DNA of 64,000 bases, taken from positions 1-64,000 of the IMG/VR virus record IMGVR_UViG_3300014501_000013, one strand, 5' to 3'. Positions 1 through 6,542 of this stretch are shown here, in pieces. Under the pieces are notes generated by a model. That model made no database searches. It was not told the origin of the DNA and saw nothing but the letters and a program-made list of their open reading frames with translations. The stretch comes from a virus. The position numbers and the translations under genes are program-made. Position 1 is the stretch's first letter, and every line of letters begins with the position of its first letter.

Positions 1-1
1 G

Positions 2-178
2 CCGGACCCGTACGCGGACCCGGACCCGGACGCGTACCCGGACCCGGACCCGGACCCGGCCCCGGCCCCGTACCCGTACCCGGCCCCGTACCCGTACCCG
101 TACCCGGACACGTACCCGTACCCGTACCCGGACCCGTCCCCGGACCCGTACCCGTCCCCGTACCCGTACCCGTACCCG
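2..178. repeat. Degenerate hexanucleotide tandem repeat (CCCGNN)n
   Basis: About thirty consecutive hexamers of the form CCCG followed by GA, TA, TC or GC (a few units start ACG or GCG) fill the left edge. On the plus strand one frame reads alternating Pro with Tyr, Asp, Ala or Ser and stays open to 262. On the minus strand the equivalent frame reads Gly alternating with Tyr, Asp or Ser. The repeat lies just beyond the 3' end of the leftward early operon. It could be the end of a low-complexity gene that starts outside the window, a slippage-prone minisatellite, or an assembly-edge artefact. No start codon is visible. Confidence 0.85.
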
Positions 179-180
179 AA

Positions 181-209
181 GAACGCTTCCGTCCAAGCCG
201 GAAGCGTTC
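181..209 (-). terminator. Hairpin ending the leftward early operon
   Basis: An 11-bp perfect stem (181-191 with 199-209) around a 7-nt loop lies 7 bases past the stop codon of the last minus-strand gene. On the minus strand it is followed by TTCTTC rather than a clean T-run, so termination strength is uncertain. Position and perfection of the stem favour a transcription terminator or mRNA 3'-end stabiliser. Confidence 0.55.
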
Positions 210-215
210 CGCGAA

Positions 216-506
216 TTAAGACCACGCGGATTTGTTCCATTTCTCCTCGGCTTGCGGCGTGACTTCGGAAACGGATGTGATGTCGCGCAGTTCGATATCC
301 GCTGCTGGTCCTATCTTGCAGTTTGAGTCCGGCCCATGAGAAGCTAGGCCCATGAACCCGCGAAGATCGGCGGACCAGTAAACACACAGCCTCGCGGCGC
401 GAAGTTTTATCGTGCTGCCGCTAGTTTCGGATGCGTAGCCGCAAAAAACTCCTTTATGTACCGTGGTTACAAGCACACATCTCTCTTTGGCTAAATCCTT
501 TTTCAT
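216..506 (-). CDS. DUF6948-like small phage protein
   Basis: A 96-aa protein. Its layout (N-terminal VTTVHKGVFCGY, central Cys-Val-Tyr-Trp-Ser, then a GP-rich loop and a C-terminal EVTPQAEEKW helix) matches small phage proteins I know as DUF6948: a short beta-rich domain that often begins with VTT or VVT followed by a GVF motif. Function unknown. I chose the second Met (506) because GGAT lies about 7 bases upstream; a start at 533 is possible. It is the last gene of the leftward early operon, and a hairpin follows its TAA. Confidence 0.7.
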   Translation of the reverse strand: MKKDLAKERCVLVTTVHKGVFCGYASETSGSTIKLRAARLCVYWSADLRGFMGLASHGPDSNCKIGPAADIELRDITSVSEVTPQAEEKWNKSAWS

Positions 507-576
507 CAGTCTATCCTTTCTATTTTTCCTCATCCATCAACCAGTGCAACGTACCCGCGAGTCAGCGGTATGGTCT

Positions 577-858
577 TCACAGCGTATCGCCTTCCGCCAC
601 CGCCGCCAGTTCGCCCAGGCTGTAGGGCTCGCCACAGATCGCGCAGGCCCATCCCGCATCATCGAAGTGCTCCCCGTGCGGTTCAAAGCTCGTGGCCTCC
701 CGCCATTCCAAATTCTCGGTGCATTCGTGCGATGCCCGCTCTGCCAGCGTCACGATGTCCAACTCGGTTAGTTCGACCCCGTGGGCAGGTTCCAGGTTCA
801 GGTAATAGGTACCGTCGGGCATCGTGGTGACGTCTGCCTCGGTGATTTCGATGCTCAT
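577..858 (-). CDS. Small acidic protein with a CxxC pair
   Basis: A 93-aa protein whose ATG overlaps the TGA of the upstream gene (ATGA), indicating translational coupling. It is rich in Glu and Asp and has one Cys-Ala-Ile-Cys pair near residue 71 that could bind metal or form half of a zinc site. Not recognised. The upstream in-frame extension to 966 overlaps the neighbour heavily and was rejected as the start. The 70 bases between it and the next gene (507-576) show nothing clear. Confidence 0.7.
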   Translation of the reverse strand: MSIEITEADVTTMPDGTYYLNLEPAHGVELTELDIVTLAERASHECTENLEWREATSFEPHGEHFDDAGWACAICGEPYSLGELAAVAEGDTL

Positions 859-1067
859 GCTTTCTCCGATCTTTCGATAGCGTCCCACTCCGTCTGTAGT
901 TCCTTCAGCATCTTGCAATCGCTTTCTCGAATCTCCACGAAACTGCGCTGGCCCCAGTTGTAGCAAAGATTCGCCATTTGCGCTCCGACTACGCGCAGTT
1001 GCCGTATCTCCTCGCGGAGCTGCGCTTTGGTGGCCGGTTGTTTCTCGCGTGTGTTTAACCCACTCAT
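855..1067 (-). CDS. Small hypothetical protein, helical
   Basis: A 70-aa protein beginning MSGLNTREKQ. Its ATG overlaps the TGA of the membrane-protein gene upstream (ATGA), and its own stop overlaps the start of the next gene, so three genes are chained. The sequence is mostly charged helix (REEIRQLRVV, then KMLKELQTEW) and may form a short coiled coil. No family recognised. The longer open frame to 1334 is antisense-like overlap with the neighbour and is not used. Confidence 0.65.
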   Translation of the reverse strand: MSGLNTREKQPATKAQLREEIRQLRVVGAQMANLCYNWGQRSFVEIRESDCKMLKELQTEWDAIERSEKA

Positions 1068-1342
1068 TTTGCGCCTTTCGTGTTGAGCGTAGCTTTTAGT
1101 TTTGCAAGCAGGTCCACGGCTTGCGCGGCGTCGTTGGTACAGTACGCTTTCTCGTCCGTGTGCCACGTCCAATGCGCATACACGCAGGTTCCAACGTCCA
1201 AGTTGCTGGAACCACCCCGAGAAAGGTAGTAATCGTCCACCGCTTTCGGGCTGATAACCAGGGTAACCAGGAATGCCATCAGCGCCGCTAGGGCTATAAC
1301 GCACAGCAATTGCCACGTGTCTTCCCAGTCCCAATCCTTCAT
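1064..1342 (-). CDS. Small single-pass membrane protein
   Basis: A 92-aa protein with an N-terminal charged stretch (MKDWDWEDTW), one hydrophobic segment at about residues 12-31 (LLCVIALAALMAFLVTLVI) and a soluble C-terminal part with two Cys residues. Inner-membrane location is likely. It is coupled by ATGA on both sides, between a ribbon-helix-helix-like gene and a helical protein. Function not recognised; small phage membrane proteins of this kind are often superinfection or host-takeover factors. Confidence 0.7.
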   Translation of the reverse strand: MKDWDWEDTWQLLCVIALAALMAFLVTLVISPKAVDDYYLSRGGSSNLDVGTCVYAHWTWHTDEKAYCTNDAAQAVDLLAKLKATLNTKGAK

Positions 1343-1509
1343 TGCCTCCCGCCTTCCAGCGCGCGCCGCTCTTTCAGCAACAGCGCCAGCGCCTCAGCAT
1401 ATACCACGGCAAGTTTAACGCCCCTACCGCCGGCGATCCGCTTCGCCCCTAAGTGTAGCTTGGTGGGGACCCTGACAAGCACCGTGCTAATCGTGTCTTC
1501 TGGTTTCAT
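1339..1509 (-). CDS. Ribbon-helix-helix-like small repressor candidate
   Basis: A 56-aa protein. The order of elements fits a ribbon-helix-helix (Arc/CopG-type) DNA-binding domain: an N-terminal strand with alternating residues (STVLVRVPTKLH), a first helix (LGAKRIAGGRG) and a second helix (AVVYAEALALLLKERR). It is the first gene after a TTGACA promoter whose spacer holds a perfect 13-bp palindrome, so self-repression is a reasonable inference. The start sits only 9 bases below the -10 and has no Shine-Dalgarno, suggesting a leaderless mRNA. Its TGA overlaps the ATG of the next gene. Confidence 0.6.
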   Translation of the reverse strand: MKPEDTISTVLVRVPTKLHLGAKRIAGGRGVKLAVVYAEALALLLKERRALEGGRQ

Positions 1510-1518
1510 CTAAAATGA

Positions 1519-1547
1519 GATTAAACGATTTAAAATCGGTTTGTCAA
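1519..1547 (-). promoter_or_regulatory. Leftward promoter with palindromic operator in its spacer
   Basis: On the minus strand TTGACA (1547-1542) is separated by exactly 17 bases from TTAATC (1524-1519). The spacer contains the palindrome CGATTT-A-AAATCG at 1526-1538. The first ATG lies 9 bases past the -10, so the transcript would be leaderless or nearly so. The palindrome's position would block RNA polymerase if bound, which fits autoregulation by the ribbon-helix-helix-like product. Confidence 0.65.
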
Positions 1548-1582
1548 GCGAAATCTTGCGTCCTCGGCGTTCCCGCGCCGCG

Positions 1583-1849
1583 CTAGAACAAATCCTGTTG
1601 GCCGGCCACAATCAGTGCTTCCTTGACTGCTTTGGTTTTAGCCCCGAACGTGCCGAGCTTTGGCTTCTTGCCACGCTGGATTGCAACCTCAGAGCACCAG
1701 ATTTGATACGGATGGTATTTCCTTTGCCCGAACGGGTAGGCATCGCGTAGCCGCGCTTTGATGATCTTCTCTGGTTCGTCGCGCGTCTCCTCCAGCACCT
1801 TGGCGATGATGGGGGCCGCGCTATTTCGCCAATGGCTTTCGCTGTACAT
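1583..1849 (-). CDS. Small basic phage protein ending in a clamp-binding-like motif
   Basis: An 88-aa protein with a helical N-terminal half (WRNSAAPIIAKVLEE) and a central RDAYPFGQRKYHPYQIW block that I have seen in small phage proteins without assigned function. The last residues are GQQDLF, which fits the pentapeptide pattern of beta sliding-clamp binding peptides (Q-x-[DS]-L-F). This suggests, but does not prove, contact with the host DnaN clamp. It is the last gene of the operon that includes the helicase; a separate promoter drives the genes further left. Confidence 0.65.
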   Translation of the reverse strand: MYSESHWRNSAAPIIAKVLEETRDEPEKIIKARLRDAYPFGQRKYHPYQIWCSEVAIQRGKKPKLGTFGAKTKAVKEALIVAGQQDLF

Positions 1850-2010
1850 CAGGCGTCTAGCTCATCCAGCGGGAAGTGCGCGCACCCGGCGTGGCAGGCT
1901 GGGCACTCGTACCAAGCGTCATCCTCCCCGTATCGACGCGGGATAGCGTCCCTCTCGTAGCCGCGCCATGAGCATTCGGAACATTCGAGTGATTCTTCGG
2001 TGATTTTCAT
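1849..2010 (-). CDS. Small CxxC zinc-ribbon-like protein
   Basis: A 53-aa protein with two Cys pairs (LECSECSW near residue 10 and YECPACHAGC near residue 38) spaced like a zinc ribbon. Its TGA shares one base with the ATG of the next gene. Acidic overall. Likely a metal-binding adaptor or a remnant of a larger zinc-finger protein; no specific function recognised. Confidence 0.7.
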   Translation of the reverse strand: MKITEESLECSECSWRGYERDAIPRRYGEDDAWYECPACHAGCAHFPLDELDA

Positions 2011-2028
2011 ATATAAAAACTGCCCTAG

Positions 2029-2331
2029 TCACGAGTTTGCAATTCGGAGAAGGATATCTGCATGACAGGGAGTCCCGACTTTACACCAGCAGGCCAAATT
2101 CTTACCGCGCAGTTCTTTGCGAAGCCGCAGGCGAAAATCATAGGCGCAGAAAATATCGAGCACCATGTCGCGATGCAGATCCACAGCCATCTGAGCATTC
2201 GTTATTACGACGGCGCCGCAGGTATCTCCGACTCTGAACGGATTACCCCACTTACTCGGCCTGGTCACGCAGACTGTATTTGGGGGTAGCTTGTAGCCGC
2301 GCGTTCGCTTGCGTTGTATTCTCTTTGGCAT
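2029..2331 (-). CDS. DUF4326 domain protein
   Basis: A 100-aa protein containing the hallmark DUF4326 blocks: VTRPSKWGNPF near residue 22 and LRGKNLACWCKVGTPCHADIL near the C-terminus, with the conserved Trp-Cys and Cys-His residues. The family is common in phages and mobile elements; its biochemical role is unknown to me, though the conserved Cys/His set suggests an enzyme or metal site. Length matches the family. It lies among small leftward genes downstream of the replication genes. Confidence 0.88.
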   Translation of the reverse strand: MPKRIQRKRTRGYKLPPNTVCVTRPSKWGNPFRVGDTCGAVVITNAQMAVDLHRDMVLDIFCAYDFRLRLRKELRGKNLACWCKVGTPCHADILLRIANS

Positions 2332-2535
2332 TCACGCCTCCTCGCTGTCTAGAACATCGGGATGTCTCCCAACCACACGCGCCTCTCGCGGTTCCATGCT
2401 GCGCATCAGCGTCTCTAGCGCGATCGCGCGGGCCATCTCGCGGCGCTCTCGCGTGCTGAGCGGCAGAATACCGGTCGGTCGCGGATGATGGCGGATCTGG
2501 ACGGGGAGGGTCACGCGGTCGGTTGTGGCTACCAT
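2332..2535 (-). CDS. Small hypothetical protein, Arg-rich
   Basis: A 67-aa protein starting at ATG 2535, inside the 3' end of the upstream cysteine-rich gene (7-base overlap), and abutting the DUF4326 gene. Pro/Arg-rich N-terminal half, then a charged helix (TRERREMARAIALETLMRS). Not recognised. Overlap with both neighbours and the codon phase support it over the longer alternative frame 2252-2719. Confidence 0.6.
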   Translation of the reverse strand: MVATTDRVTLPVQIRHHPRPTGILPLSTRERREMARAIALETLMRSMEPREARVVGRHPDVLDSEEA

Positions 2536-2792
2536 TCGACATCTGGATTATCAGCGGCGCATTCTCCGCAAACTCTCCAGCCTCCTTGGCCTCTGCACTC
2601 TCGGCACATTGATATTTCGCCAGGCTCACACTCAATGGGATCTTCCTCGTAGTCGTCAAACCAGCCTTCATCACAGCCAGCCCAACACGGCACCCAGCCA
2701 GTGAAATCCACTTCGCCATGAACGGAGCACACCCAGGTGTCTTTCGCCTGGTCGAATTTGAAACTATATTCGGGCTTTGGTTGAGTGCTCAC
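2529..2792 (-). CDS. Cysteine-rich protein with a DnaJ-like zinc motif
   Basis: An 87-aa acidic protein with eight Cys residues. The C-terminal CRECRGQGGWRVCGEC resembles one half of the CxxCxGxG zinc fingers of DnaJ. Upstream Cys residues (WVCSVHGE, VPCWAGC, IECEPG) could form a second site. It probably binds zinc; a partner or adaptor role is only a guess. The start overlaps the stop of the upstream FlbD-like gene by ATGA. Confidence 0.7.
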   Translation of the reverse strand: MSTQPKPEYSFKFDQAKDTWVCSVHGEVDFTGWVPCWAGCDEGWFDDYEEDPIECEPGEISMCRECRGQGGWRVCGECAADNPDVEW

Positions 2793-2992
2793 GGCGTTCC
2801 CGCCTCTCGCGCCCGCTTGATATGCGCCTCGATTTGCTCCAGCGTTTCCATCACCCAGCGCGTATGTCCGCTCACCAGCTCGATCGCTGTTACGCCAAGT
2901 TCTACGCGCACGAACTCGATGGCGTCGGTGTTAACAACCGCAGGGCCGACCTCTTTGCCGGATTGGTTGGCCTGAGTTAATCGTAGCCACAT
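2789..2992 (-). CDS. FlbD-like small beta protein
   Basis: A 67-aa protein. The N-terminal MWLRLTQANQ, then VVNTDAIEFVRVELGVTAIEL, then SGHTRWVMETLEQIEAHI follow the layout of the FlbD fold (strand, Asn-anchored turn, IxxI, short strand, VxExxxEI helix). FlbD-like proteins occur in many phages without any flagellar link. The ATG has GGAGAGAG just upstream. A possible 13-aa mini-ORF (3011-3052, minus) couples it to the gene above. Confidence 0.6.
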   Translation of the reverse strand: MWLRLTQANQSGKEVGPAVVNTDAIEFVRVELGVTAIELVSGHTRWVMETLEQIEAHIKRAREAGTP

Positions 2993-3048
2993 TACGCTCT
3001 CTCCTTTTTCTCATCTCGCCCCCTTCGCCCCGCGCAGGCCCGCGCCGG

Positions 3049-3378
3049 TCATGGCAGCCTCCGCGCTTGGTTAATCGCTAGACGGTCGGGGTGACGGTAT
3101 TCCCGAAATGGATCGGCTCTCATTTTTCCTTGGCCATCTTTCAACGCCACCCAATAACGGCCCGACTTTGGTCTCCAGTCGAACGTTTGATCCAGTTCTT
3201 GCAGGCACTGTACGAAGCGCCGTTGCCATTCTTGCGGCATCGTCTCTAGCAGACTGCGTGGAACCGTCAAATACTGAGCGTAGGTCAATTCAAACCACCC
3301 GTGAACCGCATCGAGCGGGATAACGTCGTAGTCCTCGCCTTCGTGCTTGCCGAATGGCATTTTCATGATGTCCGCCAT
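3049..3378 (-). CDS. Hypothetical protein with DUF3820-like N-terminus
   Basis: A 109-aa protein starting MADIMKMPFGKHEGEDYD. The segment MPFGKHEGxxxxxIPLDxV resembles the FGKHKGK motif of DUF3820 and exonuclease X C-terminal domains. The rest (EWQRRFVQCLQELDQTFDW, then YRHPDRLAINQARR) is mixed helix and not recognised. I chose the internal ATG at 3378, which overlaps the 3' end of the upstream gene by 16 bases, instead of the long frame from 3462. Confidence 0.6.
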   Translation of the reverse strand: MADIMKMPFGKHEGEDYDVIPLDAVHGWFELTYAQYLTVPRSLLETMPQEWQRRFVQCLQELDQTFDWRPKSGRYWVALKDGQGKMRADPFREYRHPDRLAINQARRLP

Positions 3379-3596
3379 CCGTAGTCGTCCCTGGGGTTCC
3401 ATTGCCGCTGCTTGCTCAACGGCGCCGCGGCCCTGTCTTGCGTCTCGAGCCACGCATCGCACTGCCGGCGTTGGTCTTCGAGTATCCAGTCGCGCATCGG
3501 CACACCGACAGCGTTCGGGTCCAGGTCTGCTAGACGCAATCCGGCGCGGGCAAAGACGCGCTCGATATCTTCGCGGTTCACTTTCCTGAGTTCCAT
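3363..3596 (-). CDS. Small hypothetical protein after the helicase
   Basis: A 77-aa protein beginning MELRKVNREDIERVFARAG. Its ATG shares one base with the TGA of the helicase gene, so it is translationally coupled. It is charged and helical at the N-terminus (REDIERVFARAGLRLADLD) with a Trp/Arg-rich C-terminus. Not recognised. Its position directly after dnaB in the operon makes a replication-accessory role possible. Confidence 0.65.
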   Translation of the reverse strand: MELRKVNREDIERVFARAGLRLADLDPNAVGVPMRDWILEDQRRQCDAWLETQDRAAAPLSKQRQWNPRDDYGWRTS

Positions 3597-4945
3597 CAGT
3601 TCTCCCTTTCCTGGGTCGCTTCTACCAGCCGACAGAAGTTGCCTTGTAATTGCAGGTACACGCAAAGATCCCGCGCGCCATTGCGCTGTTTCTCGATCAA
3701 AACCTGTACTTCGTCCTTCGGTGAGTTGCCGCCTCCGCGCTTTAGCCCGGCCGGCTGATGTAGGAATATAACGGCGTCGGCGTCCTGTTCGAGCGATCCA
3801 GAATCGCGCAGGTCACTGCAACGCGGCCGGCGGTTCTCGACATCCGACAGCCGATTGAGTTGCGCGAGCACAAGAAACGGAATTCCGAGCGACTGAGCGC
3901 TCTGTTTCAAACGCCGGCTGATCGAACTCATCTCTTGGTTGCGATTTTCCCATCGGCCGGAGGTCTCGACTAAGCCAATGTAGTCGATGATTACGAGCCC
4001 CGGTTGAGACTTAGAAACATCACCGAGAATATCCGACAGTTTGAATTTGTCATCCAAGATTGCCAGCGGGTATTTTTCTATCCGGTTAAGTGCCTCGACG
4101 ATCTTGGAGCGAGACTCGCCATCCAGTTCGCCGCGGATAAGAGCGTCATGCGGAACACGGGCCGTACTGGAAACCAGCCGCTTGATCAGCGCCATGCGAG
4201 GCATCTCCAGGGAGTAAAAAGCTACCTTCACACCTTGAGCTACGGCGCAGTAAGCCATCTGAAGTGCGGCTGTCGACTTGCCTACGCTTGGCCTGGAGGC
4301 AAGGATTGTTAATTCCCCGGCCTTGAGACCTCCGTTGAGCACTTCATCCAAGGCATGCCAGGGAGTCTGCATCATGCACGCTGGACGCGCACAGAGGGCG
4401 TCCAGCCCACCTTCAGCCGCTAGCGCTTCCCCAACGCTCCGCTCGCTGGCATGCGGCGCCTGCGCCTTCGAGAGTTGAGCTAAACGCATGCCGGCGTCCT
4501 GGATCTCATCCGACACAAGGCTGTAGCCCTGATTACACTTGTCCTGAATGCTGACCGAAAGTCTATAAGCTTGCCGATCAATCGCCTTGCGCCGAAGGAT
4601 ACGCATGGCCCAATCCGCGTCAGCCAGTTCAACGTATTCGTCGGTGATTTCGGCTATACCCGACACGCCGCCTACAGCTTGTAGGTTGTTGTTTTCAATG
4701 AAATAAGAGGCCACTGTGCTGACCATAGGCGTTTTGCCAGCCGCAAGCAGTTCGCGTGATGCTTCAAAGACCTTGCGAAATTTCAAAGTGCCGAAGTCCT
4801 CAGGCTCTAACTCGTTTAGAATACGCAGGGGAGTTGTATCGGTACGAACTAGCACGTTAGCCAGTACCAGTTTCTCGAATCCTGGCTCGAACAGGTGCTC
4901 AAGCCCTCTGAACTCATCAACTTGTTGCTTTGAATCTGTGCTCAT
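3596..4945 (-). CDS. dnaB: DnaB-type replicative DNA helicase
   Basis: A 449-aa protein, normal length for phage DnaB. It would unwind the fork as a hexameric ring using ATP. The N-terminal all-helical domain (about 1-150) precedes the RecA-like core. Walker A is SRPSVGKSTA near residue 220; Walker B is GLVIIDYIGL near 318; the DnaB-specific QLNR...E.R...P...SDLRDSGSLEQDAD block follows near 365-395, and the C-terminal KQRNG loop is present. The ATG overlaps the stop of the DUF1376 gene (ATGA), a common pairing in phages where the latter acts as initiator or loader. No primase or polymerase is seen, so host enzymes are presumably recruited. Confidence 0.96.
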   Translation of the reverse strand: MSTDSKQQVDEFRGLEHLFEPGFEKLVLANVLVRTDTTPLRILNELEPEDFGTLKFRKVFEASRELLAAGKTPMVSTVASYFIENNNLQAVGGVSGIAEITDEYVELADADWAMRILRRKAIDRQAYRLSVSIQDKCNQGYSLVSDEIQDAGMRLAQLSKAQAPHASERSVGEALAAEGGLDALCARPACMMQTPWHALDEVLNGGLKAGELTILASRPSVGKSTAALQMAYCAVAQGVKVAFYSLEMPRMALIKRLVSSTARVPHDALIRGELDGESRSKIVEALNRIEKYPLAILDDKFKLSDILGDVSKSQPGLVIIDYIGLVETSGRWENRNQEMSSISRRLKQSAQSLGIPFLVLAQLNRLSDVENRRPRCSDLRDSGSLEQDADAVIFLHQPAGLKRGGGNSPKDEVQVLIEKQRNGARDLCVYLQLQGNFCRLVEATQEREN

Positions 4946-5841
4946 AGCTTCGTTTTTCCGTCCCAGAACTCATCCAGATGTGCCGCGGCGCACGCTTTAT
5001 CGCGCGCTAGTTCCTCGGCGTGGCGGCGGTTGCCGGCCTCCGGATCTTCATCTTCGTCGAAGAAACTGGGATCTGGTTCGTCTCGGAAACGCTCTTGATT
5101 TAACCACGTAGCCGGGTGAAGGGTGGTCGCTCCAGTGCGCCTGCCGCGCGCTAAAATCTGTGGCGCTTGCTCTTTCGCGGCTTTCACTGCTAGGTCTTTG
5201 GTTTCAACGTCTTCGATATTTTTAAGCCAAGCTGAACGCGCGGCGCCTACGCCTGTTTTTTTCCAAACAATCGGCCAGAACTCAGACTCAAACCAGCCGC
5301 GGCGAGTTTTTTCAGAAGCAACCTTTTCTTTCTTAAGATCTTCAGAAGAAGACTTAGATTCAGATTCAGACGCGCGTAGCGACCGGTTACCGCTACGGTC
5401 AGCGTTACGGTTAGCGCCACGCTTTTTGTTTGTCTTCTCAGCCGCCTCTACGCGCTTACTGTAAGCGTTTGAAGACTCTGTATATTGTTGATATAGCTTA
5501 GGATGAAAGCGACGTCCTTCTGGAGACTTGAAACTGAACATGGCGAGCACCCAGCGCCATTCGGACTCAATCTCTCGAATACAAGCCGAGTTTGAATCAT
5601 GATTGTCTACCATCTCGTCAACAAAAGTTATGTCACGATGGATCTGAGCCAATGTTCTCGGTAGTGAATCGTCACGGTCACCGTTACGCTCATCGCCCCA
5701 ATCAGGTAATCCGCCTTCCTGCCAGCAATAAGCCAAAAGCCGGATGTACCATCCAACTTGTCTGGCGGACATGGCCGTAACCTGAGGGTCAGCAATCCAA
5801 CTGGTAGCCATGAATTTGAACCACGGGAGCTTGGTCTTCAC
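4942..5841 (-). CDS. DUF1376 protein, putative replication initiator/loader
   Basis: A 299-aa protein starting with GTG. The N-terminal 110 residues (LPWFKFMATSWIADPQVTAM, then VGWYIRLLAYCWQEGGLP, and REIESEWRWVLAMF) match DUF1376, a winged-helix-like domain seen directly upstream of phage helicase genes. A basic, Ser-rich linker (KTNKKRGANRN, SESESKSSS) follows, then a C-terminal helical part (FWPIVWKKTGVGAARSAWLK) with HPATWLNQERF, typical of initiator C-termini. Role inferred from fold and from coupling to dnaB: origin recognition or helicase loading. Confidence 0.85.
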   Translation of the reverse strand: MKTKLPWFKFMATSWIADPQVTAMSARQVGWYIRLLAYCWQEGGLPDWGDERNGDRDDSLPRTLAQIHRDITFVDEMVDNHDSNSACIREIESEWRWVLAMFSFKSPEGRRFHPKLYQQYTESSNAYSKRVEAAEKTNKKRGANRNADRSGNRSLRASESESKSSSEDLKKEKVASEKTRRGWFESEFWPIVWKKTGVGAARSAWLKNIEDVETKDLAVKAAKEQAPQILARGRRTGATTLHPATWLNQERFRDEPDPSFFDEDEDPEAGNRRHAEELARDKACAAAHLDEFWDGKTKL

Positions 5842-5984
5842 TCCCCCTGCTCCGGGTGCGAGTCGTACCAGTTCTCTTCCATGGTGGGCTCAGGATCGTC
5901 CCAGCACGCACATAGGTGCTCAGGTAGATGGCAGATAGGGCAAGCGATTAGTTCGCGGTCGGGGTCGAAATCGTCAGAAGCCAC
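5838..5984 (-). CDS. 48-aa Cys-rich protein (GTG start)
   Basis: A GTG start at 5984 preceded by GGAGG at ideal spacing gives a 48-aa acidic protein with CPIC near residue 15 and CACW near residue 25, a probable zinc site. Its TGA overlaps the GTG of the DUF1376 gene (GTGA), so it opens the replication operon. Not recognised. Confidence 0.7.
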   Translation of the reverse strand: MASDDFDPDRELIACPICHLPEHLCACWDDPEPTMEENWYDSHPEQGE

Positions 5985-6299
5985 TCGAAACCTCCATCAA
6001 AGGCTTGGCGGTTAGGACTGGTGTTGATGGCACCAGCCCCGTGGGTCCGCCGTTCAATTGCTGCGCTCTTAAATTCTAACCGAGCCGCGCTACGTTTGCA
6101 ACAGAAAAACGCGGGGAATCGAACGCCCGGTAGTTATCGCGGCGACGAATAGAATCTTTCGGGCTTGCATCAAGGCACAATTCTCCTGTAAAATAGAATT
6201 GTTCTCCTCTTAGCAAACACCCGACCGCGAATCGGGCCGCTCTGCCCTTAAGCGCAGATTGATTTTCAGATAGGACTAACCCTCCTTTCTGGTGAAATG
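5985..6299. other. Non-coding stretch upstream of the replication operon
   Basis: No convincing gene. It holds a small hairpin (CTGGTG...CACCAG near 6018-6036), an 8-bp inverted repeat (ACAATTCT 6177-6184 with AGAATTGT 6195-6202, 10-nt loop) and two AGGAG-like sequences on the minus strand. The minus-strand open frame 6076-6336 lacks a start signal and family resemblance. Position next to the helicase operon makes it a candidate origin or control region; nothing proves either. Confidence 0.5.
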
Positions 6300-6350
6300 C
6301 CCCGCCGCTGTCCGTGGCCTGCAAACCGAAGGACAACGGCGGGGTTTTCT
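6300..6350 (+). terminator. Strong plus-strand intrinsic terminator
   Basis: CCCCGCCG (6300-6307) pairs with CGGCGGGG (6337-6344); after one mismatch TGTCC (6309-6313) pairs with GGACA (6331-6335) around a 17-nt loop. TTTTCT follows directly. No plus-strand gene lies to the left, so it must end an unannotated plus-strand transcript (a small RNA) or block read-through from an unseen promoter. Confidence 0.75.
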
Positions 6351-6393
6351 GCGTCTAGCGCAAGGCGAAAGTGCTTGCCGTGATAATATTTTT

Positions 6394-6418
6394 GGGAATT
6401 ATATACATGAGTATAGTT
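6394..6418 (+). repeat. Left terminal inverted repeat of the IS
   Basis: 25 bp, identical to the reverse complement of 8416-8440. It contains the stop codon of the last cargo gene (TTA on the plus strand at 6417-6419 overlaps its inner edge). On the outward strand it includes TATAAT, so outward transcription is possible. Confidence 0.92.
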
Positions 6419-6542
6419 ACCGTTTCTTTTGAGCACGTTTGGCCCTCCGTTTTTCGCGCCGTTTCGTGGCTTTCGCCTTTTCGGGCGGTTTGTATGCAAG
6501 TACTGCGTCAGTTATCGCGTCTAACTCTTTGGGCGGTTTCAT
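6417..6542 (-). CDS. 41-aa strongly basic cargo peptide of the IS
   Basis: A 41-aa protein (MKPPKELDAITDAVLAYKPP, then a Lys/Arg-rich tail). The ATG overlaps the TGA of the methyltransferase gene. The tail of about 25 residues is almost all Lys, Arg and Ala, suggesting nucleic-acid binding. The C-terminal end of a homologous peptide, with the same spacing from a matching IS end, is visible at 63912-64000, so this gene travels with the element. No named family recognised. Confidence 0.7.
   Translation of the reverse strand: MKPPKELDAITDAVLAYKPPEKAKATKRREKRRAKRAQKKR

Noticed and set aside
1-180. CRISPR array
   Set aside because: Units are 6 bases with no spacers; it is a simple-sequence repeat.
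2-262. Open plus frame of Pro-Tyr/Pro-Asp repeats running to a stop at 262
   Set aside because: No start codon in the window, overlaps the end of a better-supported minus gene and a hairpin; kept only as a property of the repeat.
2252-2719. 155-aa minus frame
   Set aside because: It crosses three coupled genes with better features (DUF4326, Arg-rich, Cys-rich) and has no motif of its own.
6076-6336. 86-aa minus-strand frame upstream of the replication operon
   Set aside because: Spans both an inverted repeat and a strong terminator hairpin, has no ribosome site and no family likeness.
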